Below are positions 5,777 to 6,299 of a stretch of 6,299 nt of DNA, piece after piece (position 1 is the first letter of the stretch; each line of letters begins with the position of its first letter). Location of the stretch: NCBI GenBank assembly GCA_905199135.1, contig CAJKFC010000102.1:1-6299 (forward strand). The letters run 5' to 3'. The notes under the pieces are model-generated. The model searched no databases. It was given only the letters and a program-made list of their open reading frames with translations, and was not told the DNA's origin. Position numbers and translations under genes: made by a program. Origin of the DNA: an uncultured Eubacteriales bacterium (GTDB lineage: Bacteria > Bacillota > Clostridia > Oscillospirales > Butyricicoccaceae).

Positions 5777-6299
5777 TTAAGCCTTGAGATGTGCATCGTA
5801 CCAAGCGAGAATCTCTTCCATTCTCTTTACGCGGTTTCTGGGCTGACCGGAACGGGAAAGCTCGTGGTTGTCGCCCTTGAAGACCACCATCTTTGCCTCA
5901 ACTCCGTGCATCTTGAGGGCCTGGAACATTGTGATGCCCTCTACAAGCCAGCATCTGTAATCCTCTTCGGAGTGGATTACAAGGGTCGGAGTCTTTGCGT
6001 TGGGGACATATTTGAGAGGCGAGAAGTCCCAAAGCTTGTGAACATCTTCCTCTGTGCGCACCTTGTGCTGATCCTTTGTAAAGTGATGTCCGATATCGGA
6101 TGTGAACTCAAATGTAGTCCAGTTGGAGATAGATCTCTGTGTGACAGCTGCTGCGAAACGGTCTGTATGGCCGATGATCCAGTTTGTCATGAATCCGCCG
6201 TAAGAACCGCCGCCTACGCCGACCTTGGATGCGTCGATGTCGGGATATCTCTTGAGGCACTCGTCTGTGAAGTCCATAATGTTCTGATAGTCGACAGAG
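5777..6299 (-). CDS. S9-family serine peptidase, C-terminal part only (5' end outside the window)
   Basis: The last 173 residues are visible, in frame from the window edge (first complete codon at 6298-6296). This is the alpha/beta-hydrolase half with the full triad: Ser in GGGSYGG (visible residue 32), Asp in SEEDYRCW (113) and His in DNHELSRSG (145). The same S9C-type motifs occur in the downstream gene, and by eye about half or more of the aligned residues are identical, so the two are paralogues. The nucleophile elbow here is the canonical GGSYGG. The ATG at 6277 is internal, because the conserved DYQNIM stretch continues upstream of it. The propeller domain and the operon promoter must lie to the right of the window. 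No terminator separates it from the next gene. Confidence 0.93.
   Translation of the reverse strand, partial: SVDYQNIMDFTDECLKRYPDIDASKVGVGGGSYGGFMTNWIIGHTDRFAAAVTQRSISNWTTFEFTSDIGHHFTKDQHKVRTEEDVHKLWDFSPLKYVPNAKTPTLVIHSEEDYRCWLVEGITMFQALKMHGVEAKMVVFKGDNHELSRSGQPRNRVKRMEEILAWYDAHLKA

Noticed and set aside
5467..5787. Plus-strand open frame of 106 codons at the start of the peptidase gene
   Set aside because: It is a shadow of the peptidase coding strand, Cys/Val rich without domains, and crosses the gap between the two peptidase genes.
1..6299. CRISPR array, tRNA/rRNA, insertion sequence or phage genes
   Set aside because: No regularly spaced repeats, no cloverleaf-like or rRNA sequence, no transposase or integrase motifs and no terminal inverted repeats with target duplications were seen.

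Overview
The window reads almost entirely on the minus strand. It looks like chromosomal DNA of a low-to-mid GC Firmicute, most likely a gut-type Clostridia member. The reasons are strong AGGAGG-like ribosome binding sites in front of every complete gene, consensus TTGACA-17-TATAAT promoters, intrinsic terminators with clean stems and T-tracts, and a gene set typical of that class (PadR plus HAAS membrane protein, VanZ-like protein, cytosolic S9 peptidases). The genus cannot be fixed from this sequence. There are no RNA genes, mobile elements or CRISPR arrays.

Layout, following minus-strand transcription from right to left: (1) 6299-5777, the 3' end of an S9-family serine peptidase whose 5' part lies outside the window. 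(2) 5760-3802, a complete second S9 peptidase of 652 residues, 16 bases downstream and paralogous to the first; the two probably form one transcript. (3) 3790-3763, a perfect 28-base palindromic terminator. (4) 3747-3196, a VanZ-like membrane protein whose ribosome binding site lies four bases beyond the terminator's T-tract. (5) 3129-3101, a promoter, and 3071-1875, a 12-helix MFS transporter ending in its own terminator (1863-1834). (6) 1784-1756, a near-perfect promoter inside a 10-bp inverted repeat, driving padR (1723-1379) and, with an 8-base overlap, a membrane protein (1386-85) that joins a HAAS/permease-prefix N-terminus to an FtsW/RodA-like polytopic domain. A terminator follows at 84-52. 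At the far left (16-40) a second hairpin points the other way and probably ends a plus-strand gene outside the window.

The most coherent functional unit is the padR/HAAS-FtsW-like operon. A small winged-helix repressor sits behind a promoter bracketed by a symmetric repeat and is translationally coupled to a membrane protein carrying a HAAS domain. HAAS domains in other Firmicutes are known as partners of PadR repressors, so a membrane-sensing, self-regulating pair is the likely reading. The two S9 peptidases probably trim peptides or acyl-peptides in the cytosol. The MFS transporter and VanZ-like protein have no assignable substrate.

Four ORFs can be extended upstream of the start chosen here. 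In each case I chose the ATG with a correctly spaced ribosome binding site.
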